Source: JBBSDP01 sp038240605
GTDB lineage: Bacteria; Planctomycetota; Phycisphaerae; Tepidisphaerales; Tepidisphaeraceae
Direction of reading: 5' to 3'
Length of the DNA: 64,000 nucleotides
Assembly: GCA_038240605.1 (NCBI GenBank)
Contig: JBBSDP010000009.1
Span: 1 to 64,000 of the forward strand
The notes under the pieces were generated by a model. That model saw only the letters and a list, made by a program, of their open reading frames with translations, ran no database searches and had not been told where the DNA came from. Position 1 is the first letter of the stretch. The number at the start of each line of letters is the position of its first letter. Below, one piece after another: positions 41,343-49,730 of this stretch. Position numbers and translations under genes: made by a program.

Positions 41343-43805
41343 TTACGCCGCATCGGCGGGGGGTTGTGCGGTGGCGGGGGCGGTCATGGGGCGGATGGTG
41401 AGGGTGACGACGTTGGTGGGGCAGACTTCCACGCACTCGCCATCGAGGTCGCACTGGTTGAGGTGGCGCAGGTCCACGAGGGCTTTGCCGTCGATCATGC
41501 GCAGCACGCCCTGGGCGCAGTGGGCGACGCAGACGTCGCAGCCGATGCAGTCGCGGGTATCGATTGCCAGGGTGGCGCGAAGCGCGGGGGCGCCGGCTGA
41601 GGTTGCCTCGCGGGTGATCTGCCCGATCGGGCTGGCGGTTTCGCGGCCGTCATCGACCTCAAACTCAGCATCGAGACGATCGAAGTGCGCCTGCGCCTGC
41701 ACCTCAACAGTCCCACGTCGGCGCAGGCGGTAGACCGGCTGGTTGCATGTCGTGCAGAGCTGGAGCTGTTCGAGCTTCTCGAGGTACTTGATCGCGGTGC
41801 TGACCACCGTCGCGTGCGACCAGGTGAGCGGGCTGACGCTCAGCGGCGCGTTGGTGTAGGGGTGGACCTGTTCGGCGAGGACGCCGCTCTCCAGCGCGTG
41901 TGACGCGGCCCACTCGAAGATGGGGATGGCGGTCTTCAGGTCGGCGACGGTCTTGGCGCGGGAGATGTAATAGTCGGCGAGCCAGAGCGTGCAGATGAAC
42001 CAGGGGTTGCCCGGCACCGAGGCGATGTCGTTGCTGACGCGGTGGTAGTAATCGTTCTCGTAGCGGGCGAGGCCGCCGACGCGCGTCTTGACCCACAGCT
42101 TCTGCTCGACGGCGCGCATGGTGGAAACGACGCGCGGGTCGTCGGCTTCGAAAAGGTGGAACTTGAAGATCGCGTAGAGCGAAGCGTCGATCGTCTCATC
42201 GACCTCGAAGAGGTCCTCGGTGCGCGGATCGGAGCTGAGGGGCGCGGTTTCCTGGTAGTCGCCGCTGTCCGGGGGCTTGGGCGCATCCCGTGAGACGAGA
42301 CGGCGGACGAAGCGGTTGAGCCGTTCGCTGAAGAGGTACTTGGCCGCGCCTTCCTTCACTTCCTTGGCGGCCTTGGCATAGACCTCCGCCTTGACGCGAT
42401 CGCCGAAGCAGACGGCAAAGTTGTGCGCCGCCTTGAGCCCGCCGTACACGGTGGCGACGGTGAAGGCGTGGATGCCCCATCGCTCTTCCCACAGGTCGTA
42501 GCTGGGGAGCGGGAGGCCGGTGCGCGGGTCGCGGTAGCGGGCCATGAAATCCGCGGCCTTCTGCACCACGTCGACCCAGAGCGGGCGAATGAACTCGATA
42601 TCGCGGTAACGGAAGTAATGCCGCCAGAGGGCCCAAACCACGAGCGCAGTCTCATCTTCCTGGATGGGCATCGCCCGGTTGCCCTTAAGCACCCACGGGT
42701 GCCAGCTCGAGGCGGGGGAGCCGTCCGGGTTGTACTTGTGATAGAAGTACCCCTCTTCGGTCAGCACGTCTGAACAGAACTTGTAGAACGAGCGGGCGAT
42801 GTCCGGGAAGCCGGCCATGTCCAGCGAGTTGGCGACCAGCGCCCCGTCGCGCGGCCACATGTACGAGTACGTGTCGCGCGAGAACTGCATGATGTCCGAG
42901 TCATTGGCGGCGAGGATGGCGCCGCCATTGTCGATCTGCGTCCGCAGGACCAGCAGCGAGCGCTTGAACATCTCGACGACCTTAGGGGGGAGGTTGCCGA
43001 AGTTGATGTTGGTCCCCCCCACCCAGAGGCGCCAGTAGCTGCTGGTGCGATCGATCACGCCCTGCGGGGTCATCTTCAGCAGCCACTTGTGCAGCTCGAG
43101 CAGTTCGTCGCGCGAGTGGCCGGCGATGATCACCATGTAGAGCGTCTGCTCGCCGTCGGGCGGGAGCAGGAGATGATGGGCGATGCAGGAATCGACCGAG
43201 CCCTGGGCGATGGGGTTGCCCTGGAGGTGGCCGTCCTCGGCGTCGCGCCAGGTTCCCTCCGCGCCGTGGAAGCCGCTGGTTCCGGTCGCGTACTCGTCGA
43301 TGCACTGCTCGCCGTTGGCGTAGAAGCTGACCAGCACGTAGCGCTTGGCGCGATAGTGGACGAGCGAGCGCAGCTCCGGGTCGTAATAGGCGGTGTCGCC
43401 GATCTTCGCCCCGAACATGTTGAAATCCTGGTGGTGCATCACGCGCACGGTGCGCTCGTGGCTGGCGAGGTTCTTGACCTTGATGCGGCGGACCAGGATG
43501 TTGCGGTGGAAATCGACGGTGTCGTTGCAGTAGAGGGCAAGCTTGAGCGACGGGTGATCGAGGCTGACACTGGTCGTGAGGGTGTCGCGCAGATAGCGCT
43601 GGCGAATCTGCCAGCCGCGATCGCTGGTCCAGAACAGTTCACCCTTGTTGGCGCCGGGCACGTCGGTGTAGATGCCGAAGCGGCACGGGCCGGCGCCGGC
43701 GTGATTCTCCTGCCCGACGTGCGGGAAGAAGAGATCGCGGATCTGGTATTGCTGATCGAAGTTGATCAGCAGGCTGCCGTTACCGACGGGGATATCGCGT
43801 GGCAC
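41343..43805 (-). CDS. GH15 glucoamylase-type enzyme fused to a C-terminal ferredoxin domain
   Basis: An 820-aa protein. Residues 1-270 form the beta-sandwich that precedes GH15 catalytic domains (PRDIPVGNGSLLINFD, IRDLFFPHVGQENHAG). The catalytic (alpha/alpha)6 barrel follows, with YMWPRDGALVANSLD, the general acid E440 in LWEERWGIHAF and the general base E645 in LAEQVHPYTNAPLS. After a CTTC pair (about 690) the last ~70 residues are a ferredoxin: CIGCDVCVAHC at 753-763 and CDLDGECVEVCP, where Asp replaces the second cysteine. The start is GTG 43805; upstream sequence in frame comes from a terminator of the previous gene. GH15 enzymes release glucose from alpha-glucans. Why an electron-transfer domain is attached is unknown. 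Confidence 0.88.
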   Translation of the reverse strand: MPRDIPVGNGSLLINFDQQYQIRDLFFPHVGQENHAGAGPCRFGIYTDVPGANKGELFWTSDRGWQIRQRYLRDTLTTSVSLDHPSLKLALYCNDTVDFHRNILVRRIKVKNLASHERTVRVMHHQDFNMFGAKIGDTAYYDPELRSLVHYRAKRYVLVSFYANGEQCIDEYATGTSGFHGAEGTWRDAEDGHLQGNPIAQGSVDSCIAHHLLLPPDGEQTLYMVIIAGHSRDELLELHKWLLKMTPQGVIDRTSSYWRLWVGGTNINFGNLPPKVVEMFKRSLLVLRTQIDNGGAILAANDSDIMQFSRDTYSYMWPRDGALVANSLDMAGFPDIARSFYKFCSDVLTEEGYFYHKYNPDGSPASSWHPWVLKGNRAMPIQEDETALVVWALWRHYFRYRDIEFIRPLWVDVVQKAADFMARYRDPRTGLPLPSYDLWEERWGIHAFTVATVYGGLKAAHNFAVCFGDRVKAEVYAKAAKEVKEGAAKYLFSERLNRFVRRLVSRDAPKPPDSGDYQETAPLSSDPRTEDLFEVDETIDASLYAIFKFHLFEADDPRVVSTMRAVEQKLWVKTRVGGLARYENDYYHRVSNDIASVPGNPWFICTLWLADYYISRAKTVADLKTAIPIFEWAASHALESGVLAEQVHPYTNAPLSVSPLTWSHATVVSTAIKYLEKLEQLQLCTTCNQPVYRLRRRGTVEVQAQAHFDRLDAEFEVDDGRETASPIGQITREATSAGAPALRATLAIDTRDCIGCDVCVAHCAQGVLRMIDGKALVDLRHLNQCDLDGECVEVCPTNVVTLTIRPMTAPATAQPPADAA

Positions 43806-43860
43806 TCGGTCTGTTTCGGCAAAACCGGCAAACCGCCTGCAATGCGTTTGCCACACCACC

Positions 43861-43889
43861 AAAAACCGCCCGGCGTTTGCCGGGCGGTT
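43861..43889 (-). terminator. Rho-independent terminator on the minus strand
   Basis: AACCGCCCGGC (43864-43874) and GCCGGGCGGTT (43879-43889) pair perfectly around GTTT. The minus-strand transcript continues as TTTTT (43861-43865). It ends the PEP-CTERM gene at 43919 and separates it from the GH15 gene. Confidence 0.85.
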
Positions 43890-43918
43890 AGGGATGACGA
43901 GTTTAGAGAGCGGCAAGA

Positions 43919-44686
43919 TCAGGCGCGGCGGCGCCGGAGCAAGCCGATCGCGCCAAGGCCCAGGAGACTGAGGGAACCCGGTTCCGGGATGCTGGAAATG
44001 CTGAACTGCCCATTGGCATTGGCATCAAAGGGTGTGAGAAAGCCACCGACATCACGTGCGAGCCCCGGGCTCACCTGACTCAAGCTGATCGACTCGGAAC
44101 CCAGATTCCCGCCTCTCTGCGCCAGAACTTGACTATAGATTACCCCGCCTGTGTAGGTGATCGTAGCGCTGATTACCCCAGCGCTGCTGGACCCAACGCC
44201 GCCGCTGATGAACGCGTTTGAAAAGGTTCCCAAAAGCAGTGGTGTGCCCGGTCCACCCCCCAGAGCGCTGGAGTAGAAACCGAAGGTGCCGGTCCCGAGT
44301 GGCTGCGAGACAAAGAAGGCGTTGCCCGTCGTCGGGCCGCTTGGTTGCAGGCCGCCCAACAGAAGGGTCACATCGAAAAATGAGGTCGAGCCGTCCGTGT
44401 TGTTCTGTTCACCCAAAATCCCCGGCGCCAACGTCACGGGCGTGGTGACGTTGAGTCCCGGCGCGAGGCCGACGCCGAGCGCAGCGCCATCACCGTTGCC
44501 GATCGAACCCGGGCCGGACTGGAGCGAACCGAATGCCCCACCGGTGTAGTGAAGCTCCGTCGGGTTTGCGGCGGGAGGATTTGTCTGTGCGTCAAATGTA
44601 AGAATAACCGGCTGAACCGCCATGGCGTTTGTCGCCAGAAAGCCCGCCAGCAACGCTGCCCCACCCGCTTTAAGAACACCGAGCAT
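43919..44686 (-). CDS. PEP-CTERM protein (paralogue of 44912-45709)
   Basis: A 255-aa protein. The signal peptide is MLGVLKAGGAALLAGFLATNAMA-V. The body begins PVILTFDAQTNPP and has SLQSGPGSIGNGDGAALGVGLAPGLNV, a Gly/Asn-rich beta-solenoid-like pattern, then SFFDVTLLLGGLQPSG. The C-terminus IPEPGSLSLLGLGAIGLLRRRRA is a PEP-CTERM signal. GGAGAC precedes the ATG at 44686. It shares the architecture and many positions (SGPILTFAPQT / LHAGPGATGNGDGALLAAGLAPGI) with the gene 225 bp upstream, so the two arose by duplication. A terminator follows. The function is unknown. Confidence 0.9.
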   Translation of the reverse strand: MLGVLKAGGAALLAGFLATNAMAVQPVILTFDAQTNPPAANPTELHYTGGAFGSLQSGPGSIGNGDGAALGVGLAPGLNVTTPVTLAPGILGEQNNTDGSTSFFDVTLLLGGLQPSGPTTGNAFFVSQPLGTGTFGFYSSALGGGPGTPLLLGTFSNAFISGGVGSSSAGVISATITYTGGVIYSQVLAQRGGNLGSESISLSQVSPGLARDVGGFLTPFDANANGQFSISSIPEPGSLSLLGLGAIGLLRRRRA

Positions 44687-44911
44687 TTGTCTCCATCCTT
44701 TCACATGTGTCGCGGTGCCAGCGGGCACGATGGGACGAAAACTGCACACTACACCCGTCAGGTACCCTCGCAAAAAAGCGATAACTTCCGAGCGAGCAGG
44801 ATAAAATACCCCGCTAAACGATGGGGGTCAAGAATATTATTCGCTGCTCAACCGCATAAAAACCCGGCTGGTTGGCAGGGAGTCCGCGGATTGGCCTCCA
44901 GTCACCCGACC

Positions 44912-45709
44912 TCACGCCACGGCGCGGCGCTGACGACGCAACGCAGTGACCAGTGCGCCGCCGATCACAACCAGACCCAATGCGGGCTCCGGCACCGAGG
45001 CCGCCGTGAACAAGCCTGTTGCATCGGCGGTGAAATTGTTTAGAAAGCCGGTGCCAGGGTTAATCGACAAGCCGGGGTTGATGTTTAGCAGCGAAATACT
45101 TTCGGTTCCGGTTGCGGTACCGCCCAAGGCAAGCAGTTTCGTGTAGATCAAACCACCCGTATAGGTCACGGAGTTATCGACGAGCGTGTTGTGCGACCCG
45201 GTCGACTGGAGGTCCAATCCATTGGCCGCCGTGTTGCCAAGGTTCCCGGAAAGGAGCAGCACGCCCGGGCCGCCGCCCACCTTGCTGCCGTAGAAAGCGA
45301 AGGTCCCGGCGCCGAGCGACTGGAAGTCGATCGGACCGAACACCGCAGCCCGCGCGTCCGGCGCCAATCCAGTCAGCACGAGGGAAACGTCGTAAAACGT
45401 CGTCGAACCGTCACCGTTATTCTGTTCGCCCAAGCTGGCAAGCGGCGCGATGGAAACCGGCGTATTGATGGTGATCCCCGGAGCAAGACCCGCGGCGAGC
45501 AACGCGCCATCGCCGTTGCCCGTTGCCCCCGGCCCCGCGTGAAGCGTCAGAGTGGGGTTGGGTGACCACTGCAATTCCGGTGGATTCGCCACGCCGGAAG
45601 TCGTCTGCGGCGCGAACGTCAAAATCGGACCCGACGCCCCCATGCTGGCGGAAGCTCCCGTGAGCAATACGGCCCCCACTACCAACTCTCGAATATACGT
45701 CTTAAGCAT
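44912..45709 (-). CDS. PEP-CTERM protein (paralogue of 43919-44686)
   Basis: A 265-aa protein with a signal peptide (MLKTYIRELVVGAVLLTGASASMG). Shared blocks with the neighbour are PILTFAPQT, GPGATGNGDGALLAAGLAPGI, LGEQNNGDGSTTFYDV, GAGTFAFYGSKVGGGPG and SISLLNINPGL. The C-terminus VPEPALGLVVIGGALVTALRRQRRAVA is a weaker PEP-CTERM signal. The ATG at 45709 has GGAGAGA directly upstream; the next ATG upstream is three codons earlier. Both genes likely make matrix or surface proteins. The intergenic gap (44687-44911) has no further gene. Confidence 0.88.
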   Translation of the reverse strand: MLKTYIRELVVGAVLLTGASASMGASGPILTFAPQTTSGVANPPELQWSPNPTLTLHAGPGATGNGDGALLAAGLAPGITINTPVSIAPLASLGEQNNGDGSTTFYDVSLVLTGLAPDARAAVFGPIDFQSLGAGTFAFYGSKVGGGPGVLLLSGNLGNTAANGLDLQSTGSHNTLVDNSVTYTGGLIYTKLLALGGTATGTESISLLNINPGLSINPGTGFLNNFTADATGLFTAASVPEPALGLVVIGGALVTALRRQRRAVA

Positions 45710-45929
45710 TCTCTCCATCCTTTCCGCAAGCCCTTGGACCGAGTCGCATCAGCCCCCGAAAGCGATTTTCGGAGAACAAGGAATCTCCAACACGAATTCC
45801 CTACAGTTCCCGCGCCATCTTGCGAGCCCATCACTACAATCCGCTGAAGCGTCAAAACCCAATCTACCAGCGAGTTTTTTCTCAGTCAATAATATTCCGC
45901 GGCATTGTCCTTTTTTTTGCCAATTTCCG

Positions 45930-47360
45930 TTAAACACGCAGATCCGTCGGTTGGCCAAGTTTGCCTCGATATTGCGCCCGCACGGGCTCGACGCATTCGG
46001 CGACAAACTGGTCAACCTGCACCACCGCCCGTCCGATAAATCGAGTCGGATCGAGGATTTTGTCCCAATCGGCCACCGCAAAACTTGCATCCTGTCGCAG
46101 TCGCTGAAGCAGATCGTTCGATCGCCCCTCCTGTTTGACCTCTGCGGAGGCGGCGAGCGAATGGCGACGTAGCGCCTCGTGCAGCGCCTGTCGATCTCCG
46201 CCCGCGCGCACGCCCGCCATGAGGATCTCTTCAGTTGCCATGAACGGCAGTTCCGCGCGGACCGCCGCCTGGATCGTCCTGGGGTATACCACCAATCCGC
46301 GCGCGACGTCGATGACGATCTGCAGGCACCCATCGATCGCGAGGAATGCCTCCGGCAAACTAAGACGCTTGTTTGAGGAATCGTCGAGCGTCCGCTCGAA
46401 CCATTGCTCGGCGGCGGTCTGGAGCGGCGAGCTCGCCAGGCTGATCGCGAAACGCGCCAAGCCGGTCGCGCGCTCGCACCGCATCGGGTTTCGCTTGTAC
46501 GCCATCGCGCTCGAGCCGACCTGTTCGGCCTCGAGCGGTTCCTCGATCTGCTTCATGCCGGCCAGGAGCCGCACGTCGTTGCAGAACTTGTGGACGCTGG
46601 CGGCGATCCCCGCAAGGTCGCACCCGACCTGCGCGTCCACCTTCCGCGGATAGGTCTGGCCGGTGACCGTGAACGATCGCTCGAACCCGAAACGTTCCGT
46701 GACCATCCGATCCAGGTGCTCGACCTTGGCGTGATCGCGGTCGAAGAGCGAGAGGAATGAAGCCTGCGTGCCGGTCGTCCCCTTAACGCCGCGAAAGCGA
46801 AGCGTGGCGATCCGATGTTCCAGTTCCTCCAGGTCGAGCACGAAATCCTGCGCCCAGAGCGTGGCCCGCTTGCCGACGGTCGTGAGCTGTGCCGGCTGGA
46901 AGTGCGTGTAGCCGAGCGTCGGCAAATCCTTCCACTTGACCGCGAACGTGCCGAGGGCATCGATGGCGGCGGCGAGCCGTTCGGCCAGCAGGCGCATGCC
47001 GTCGCGCATGATGATGAGATCGGCATTGTCGACGACGAACTGCGAGGTCGCGCCCAGGTGAATGATCCCCTTGGCCGCGGGCGCCGCCTCTTCGAACGTG
47101 TGGACGTGCGCCATCACATCGTGGCGGAGCCGTTTCTCCCAGTCCGCGGCGCGGGCGAAGTCGATCTGGTCCACCGCGGCTTCCATCTGCCGCAACGCCT
47201 CGGGGCCGATCCGATCCAGGCCCAGCTCGCGCTGGGCGCGGGCCAATTCCAGCCAGAGCCTTCGCCACAGGCCGAACTTTTGCCGTGGCGAGAACAGCCG
47301 GAGCATCTCGGGACTGGCGTTTCGGGTGGCGAGGGGAGATTCGTAGGTGTCGTGGGCCAT
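45930..47360 (-). CDS. purB: Adenylosuccinate lyase
   Basis: A 476-aa aspartase/fumarase-superfamily enzyme that catalyses two purine steps (SAICAR to AICAR; adenylosuccinate to AMP). Key motifs: HDVMAHVHTFEE, then HLGATSQFVVDNADL (the catalytic His is in TSxxVxD), LGYTHFQPAQLTT, and the flexible signature loop SSAMAYKRNPMRCERATG (GSSAMPYKRNP-like), which contains the catalytic Ser. The domain order is normal. I chose the ATG at 47360 because AHDTYESPLATRNAS is the conserved opening; an ATG five codons upstream is possible. It stands alone and may have its own promoter. Confidence 0.95.
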   Translation of the reverse strand: MAHDTYESPLATRNASPEMLRLFSPRQKFGLWRRLWLELARAQRELGLDRIGPEALRQMEAAVDQIDFARAADWEKRLRHDVMAHVHTFEEAAPAAKGIIHLGATSQFVVDNADLIIMRDGMRLLAERLAAAIDALGTFAVKWKDLPTLGYTHFQPAQLTTVGKRATLWAQDFVLDLEELEHRIATLRFRGVKGTTGTQASFLSLFDRDHAKVEHLDRMVTERFGFERSFTVTGQTYPRKVDAQVGCDLAGIAASVHKFCNDVRLLAGMKQIEEPLEAEQVGSSAMAYKRNPMRCERATGLARFAISLASSPLQTAAEQWFERTLDDSSNKRLSLPEAFLAIDGCLQIVIDVARGLVVYPRTIQAAVRAELPFMATEEILMAGVRAGGDRQALHEALRRHSLAASAEVKQEGRSNDLLQRLRQDASFAVADWDKILDPTRFIGRAVVQVDQFVAECVEPVRAQYRGKLGQPTDLRV

Positions 47361-47430
47361 GCGCGTGCGGAACATTGTAGAGATGCGCGCACGCCGGGGA
47401 AATACGGGACAGGTCGGGCGCGTCTTCCAC

Positions 47431-47486
47431 GCAGGGCGGGCTCGGCCCACCACTCAAATTCGAGCGGCGGGCAAAGCCCACCCTGC
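47431..47486. repeat. Palindromic repeat, family B
   Basis: GCAGGGCGGGCTCGGCCCACC (47431-47451) pairs with GGCGGGCAAAGCCCACCCTGC (47466-47486). It lies between the divergent purB and 47539 genes. Confidence 0.75.
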
Positions 47487-47538
47487 CTCTCTCCCCGCCT
47501 TCGTGGCCGTTGGCCTAAGATGCCGACACGGAGGCTAC

Positions 47539-48345
47539 ATGTTCCCACTTGGCGACACGCGCGTTCCCACGTCCGGCCCGGAACTGGTCGAATCGATCGT
47601 CAACGGATTGCGGCCCTGGCTCATCTTCCCGACCGGTGCAACGCCCGTCCGCCTGGTCGGCGGCGCCTGGCCCCAGCTCGAGGAGATGCGGGTCGACCTG
47701 AGCGGCGCGCGGAGCGTCGAGCGGCCTCCCGCGCCGCCGGACCTTCAGGTCCGCGATCGCAGGCCGCTATTTTCGGCGCGAAGGCTCGCACTGGTGGCGC
47801 GGCCGTTGATCATCGAAGAGGCGCCGGTCGAATTGAGCCTGACGGCGAGCGATGCGCGTTTCGATTTTGCCGTCGATTCCCGTCAGCGCGCGGTCCTGCT
47901 CCCCAGCGCCGCGCGCGAGGGACGGTTCAACGCGCGGATCGGGCGCGCGGACCTGGAGTCGCTGGTGCGCCGCGGCATCACGCTCGCCGCCGAGTCACAG
48001 GGCGTGAGCGTGACCTCCACCGAACTCAAGCTCTCGCAACGGGGCGATCGTGAGATCGAGGCGCAGGTGAAGGTCAAGGCCCGCAAGATGTTCATCAGCG
48101 CGGTTGTCCGTGCCGGCGGCCGCATGGAGGTCGATGACCATCTCAACGCGGTCCTCCATGACCTGCGTTGCCAGGGGGAAGGGATCGCGGGCGAGGTGGC
48201 GTGCGCGGCGTTGCGGCCGCATGTGCAGAAGTGGAATGGACAGCGGTTCCCGCTGAGCGGGCTGCCGATCGCCGGGCTCCGGCTGCACGATCTGAAGCTG
48301 AGCGCGAACGACCCCCTGACGGTCGAAGCATCGTTCGAGGCGTGA
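47539..48345 (+). CDS. Hypothetical protein with possible lipid-binding-like fold
   Basis: A 268-aa protein. GGAGG lies 4 nt before the ATG at 47539, which decides the start; a longer frame runs back through the family B repeat. The second half (ADLESLVRRGITLAAESQGVSVTSTELKLSQRGDREIEAQVKVKARKMFISAVVRAGG) has the repeating alternation of strands found in DUF2993/LmeA-type or AsmA-like lipid-binding proteins, and this is the best guess. The first half has no recognised fold. It has no signal peptide and no membrane helix. It is followed by a hairpin and then nuoA. Confidence 0.6.
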   Translation: MFPLGDTRVPTSGPELVESIVNGLRPWLIFPTGATPVRLVGGAWPQLEEMRVDLSGARSVERPPAPPDLQVRDRRPLFSARRLALVARPLIIEEAPVELSLTASDARFDFAVDSRQRAVLLPSAAREGRFNARIGRADLESLVRRGITLAAESQGVSVTSTELKLSQRGDREIEAQVKVKARKMFISAVVRAGGRMEVDDHLNAVLHDLRCQGEGIAGEVACAALRPHVQKWNGQRFPLSGLPIAGLRLHDLKLSANDPLTVEASFEA

Positions 48346-48368
48346 CGCGCAAAGGGGCGCTCACCCTG

Positions 48369-48394
48369 CCCTCTCCCGGAGTACCGGGAGAGGG
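48369..48394. repeat. GC-rich hairpin
   Basis: CCCTCTCCCGG (48369-48379) and CCGGGAGAGGG (48384-48394) are perfect arms around AGTA, followed by AAATCC rather than a T-run. It may be a terminator of the gene ending at 48345 or a repeat. A relative of its arm appears at about 19045-19065. Confidence 0.5.
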
Positions 48395-48476
48395 AAATCC
48401 AGAACGGAACGCCGCAGCCGGTCGGGCTTGATGCATCCATTGCATTTGTGCGGATGGGTCTTAGAGTATCCCCGCG

Positions 48477-48905
48477 ATGAACCTGAACATGCTGCCGATG
48501 CTCGGCCAGGTGGACGAGCCCGTGTCAAACTGGGCGCCGATCGTCCTCATGATTGTGATCGCGATCGGTTTTGCTGTCGGCAACCTCGCGCTGTCGCTGA
48601 TCATCGGTCCTTCGCGCACCGGGCCCGGCAAGGAAGTCACTTACGAGAGCGGCATGGTGCCGGTCGGCGATGCACGCCGTCGGTTCAACGTTCGTTTCTA
48701 TATCGTGGCGATGATCTTCCTGGTCTTCGACGTGGAAATCGTCTTTCTCTATCCGTGGGCAACCATCTTCGCCCCTTCGCTCCAGAACAAGTCGCACACG
48801 GGACTGGACGCCGGACTGCTGCTCGCCGAGATCCTCATTTTCGTGGCGATCCTGCTGCTCGCGTACATCTACGCCTGGGGCAAGGGCGTCTTCCGCTGGG
48901 ATTGA
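48477..48905 (+). CDS. nuoA: NADH-quinone oxidoreductase subunit A
   Basis: A 142-aa complex I membrane subunit. Three transmembrane helices frame the highly conserved loop YESGMVPVGDARRRFNVRFYIVAMIFLVFDVEIVFLYPWA, in which the Cys of the classical YECG motif is replaced by Ser. Other complex I genes are usually found in a run (nuoA to nuoN); here none follows, only a 2Fe-2S ferredoxin gene 6 bp away. This subunit is therefore an orphan in the window; the rest of complex I must lie elsewhere in the genome. The start is the ATG at 48477. Confidence 0.93.
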   Translation: MNLNMLPMLGQVDEPVSNWAPIVLMIVIAIGFAVGNLALSLIIGPSRTGPGKEVTYESGMVPVGDARRRFNVRFYIVAMIFLVFDVEIVFLYPWATIFAPSLQNKSHTGLDAGLLLAEILIFVAILLLAYIYAWGKGVFRWD

Positions 48906-48911
48906 CCTGCG

Positions 48912-49292
48912 ATGCCCAATCCCGAGCACGTTCCGCCGGCGGCGATGGCCGCGAAGTTCGGCGTGGGGAAGCTCGCCCGTCACCTGTTCATCTGCCTCGG
49001 CCCCGACTGCATCGACCCAGCGCTGGGCGAGCGGACTTGGGAATACCTCAAGAAACGCCTGAAGGCGCTAAACCTCGCCGGCCCGGACGGCCCCTGCTAC
49101 CGCACCAAGTGCCAATGCCTGCGCATCTGCACCGACGGCCCGATCTGCGTGGTTTACCCGGAGGGAGCGTGGTATCGAAACGTCACCCTGGAGAATGCCG
49201 AACGCATCATCCAGGAACACCTGATCGGCGGGCGAATCGTCGAGGACCTCTGCTTCGCCCGCAATGCCCTCACGACGTCGACGACTCCGTAG
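48912..49292 (+). CDS. Thioredoxin-like 2Fe-2S ferredoxin
   Basis: A 126-aa protein. The motif RHLFICLGPDCIDPA (first Cys pair region), then CYRTKCQCLRICTDGPICVVYPEGAWYRNV, with cysteines C-x4-C-x-C-x3-C and a further Cys, matches the thioredoxin-fold [2Fe-2S] ferredoxin family (related to NuoE and to ferredoxins such as Aquifex Fd1). It ends IIQEHLIGGRIVEDLCF, which fits that family. Its gene follows nuoA by 6 bp, so the two are likely co-transcribed. The pairing suggests a link between complex I and this ferredoxin. Its 3' end overlaps the opposite-strand gene by 23 bp. Confidence 0.88.
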   Translation: MPNPEHVPPAAMAAKFGVGKLARHLFICLGPDCIDPALGERTWEYLKKRLKALNLAGPDGPCYRTKCQCLRICTDGPICVVYPEGAWYRNVTLENAERIIQEHLIGGRIVEDLCFARNALTTSTTP

Positions 49293-49728
49293 TGGGCGGC
49301 CGCTTCGTCCCTCGCGCCAGCAGCCGAATCAGCGCCGGCGCCGCGAGCACAACCGCCAGCGCCCAATAGGGGACGGCCCACAGCCTCCATTGGATCTCGC
49401 CATTGGCACCGCGGCCCGACTGAATTGTGAATCCGCGCTGCCCGCCATGGACGCCCGCCTTGATGGTCGCGCGAAGGCGAGTATCAAAATCGCGCCAGCT
49501 CCTCAGATCCGTTTCGCCTGCCGCCAAACCGAGCGATTTGGGACGCCCGCCCCAGTCATCGGCGGCGACGACCAGCTCGCCGTTGGAGGAGGCGATCGTC
49601 CACAACGTACCCGGCTCATCGAACGCCAGCTTGGCCGACGAGCGGTAGCTTTGCGCCCAGAGCACGCATGTCACCAACGCGAGCATCAGCAGCAGCGTGG
49701 AGGCAAAGCCAAGGGCACGTCGGGTCAT
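49270..49728 (-). CDS. Hypothetical membrane protein behind a group II intron
   Basis: A 152-aa protein with an N-terminal hydrophobic helix (GFASTLLLMLALVTCVLWAQ) and a second near the C-terminus (WAVPYWALAVVLAAPALIRLLA). The loop between reads FDEPGTLWTIASSNGELVVAADDW, the layout of a small planctomycetal protein class with two helices around a periplasmic domain. No function is known. The ATG at 49728 is 2-3 nt downstream of the 3' end of the intron remnant, so its natural promoter and ribosome site may be gone. Its 3' end overlaps the ferredoxin gene. Confidence 0.65.
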   Translation of the reverse strand: MTRRALGFASTLLLMLALVTCVLWAQSYRSSAKLAFDEPGTLWTIASSNGELVVAADDWGGRPKSLGLAAGETDLRSWRDFDTRLRATIKAGVHGGQRGFTIQSGRGANGEIQWRLWAVPYWALAVVLAAPALIRLLARGTKRPPTTESSTS

Positions 49729-49730
49729 TG

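Noticed and set aside
43806..43916. N-terminal extension of the GH15 enzyme
   Set aside because: It reads through the terminator of the previous gene (43861-43889), so it cannot be part of a normal transcript starting after it.
48369..48394. Terminator of the gene ending at 48345
   Set aside because: The hairpin is good but no T-run follows, so it was left as a repeat or hairpin.
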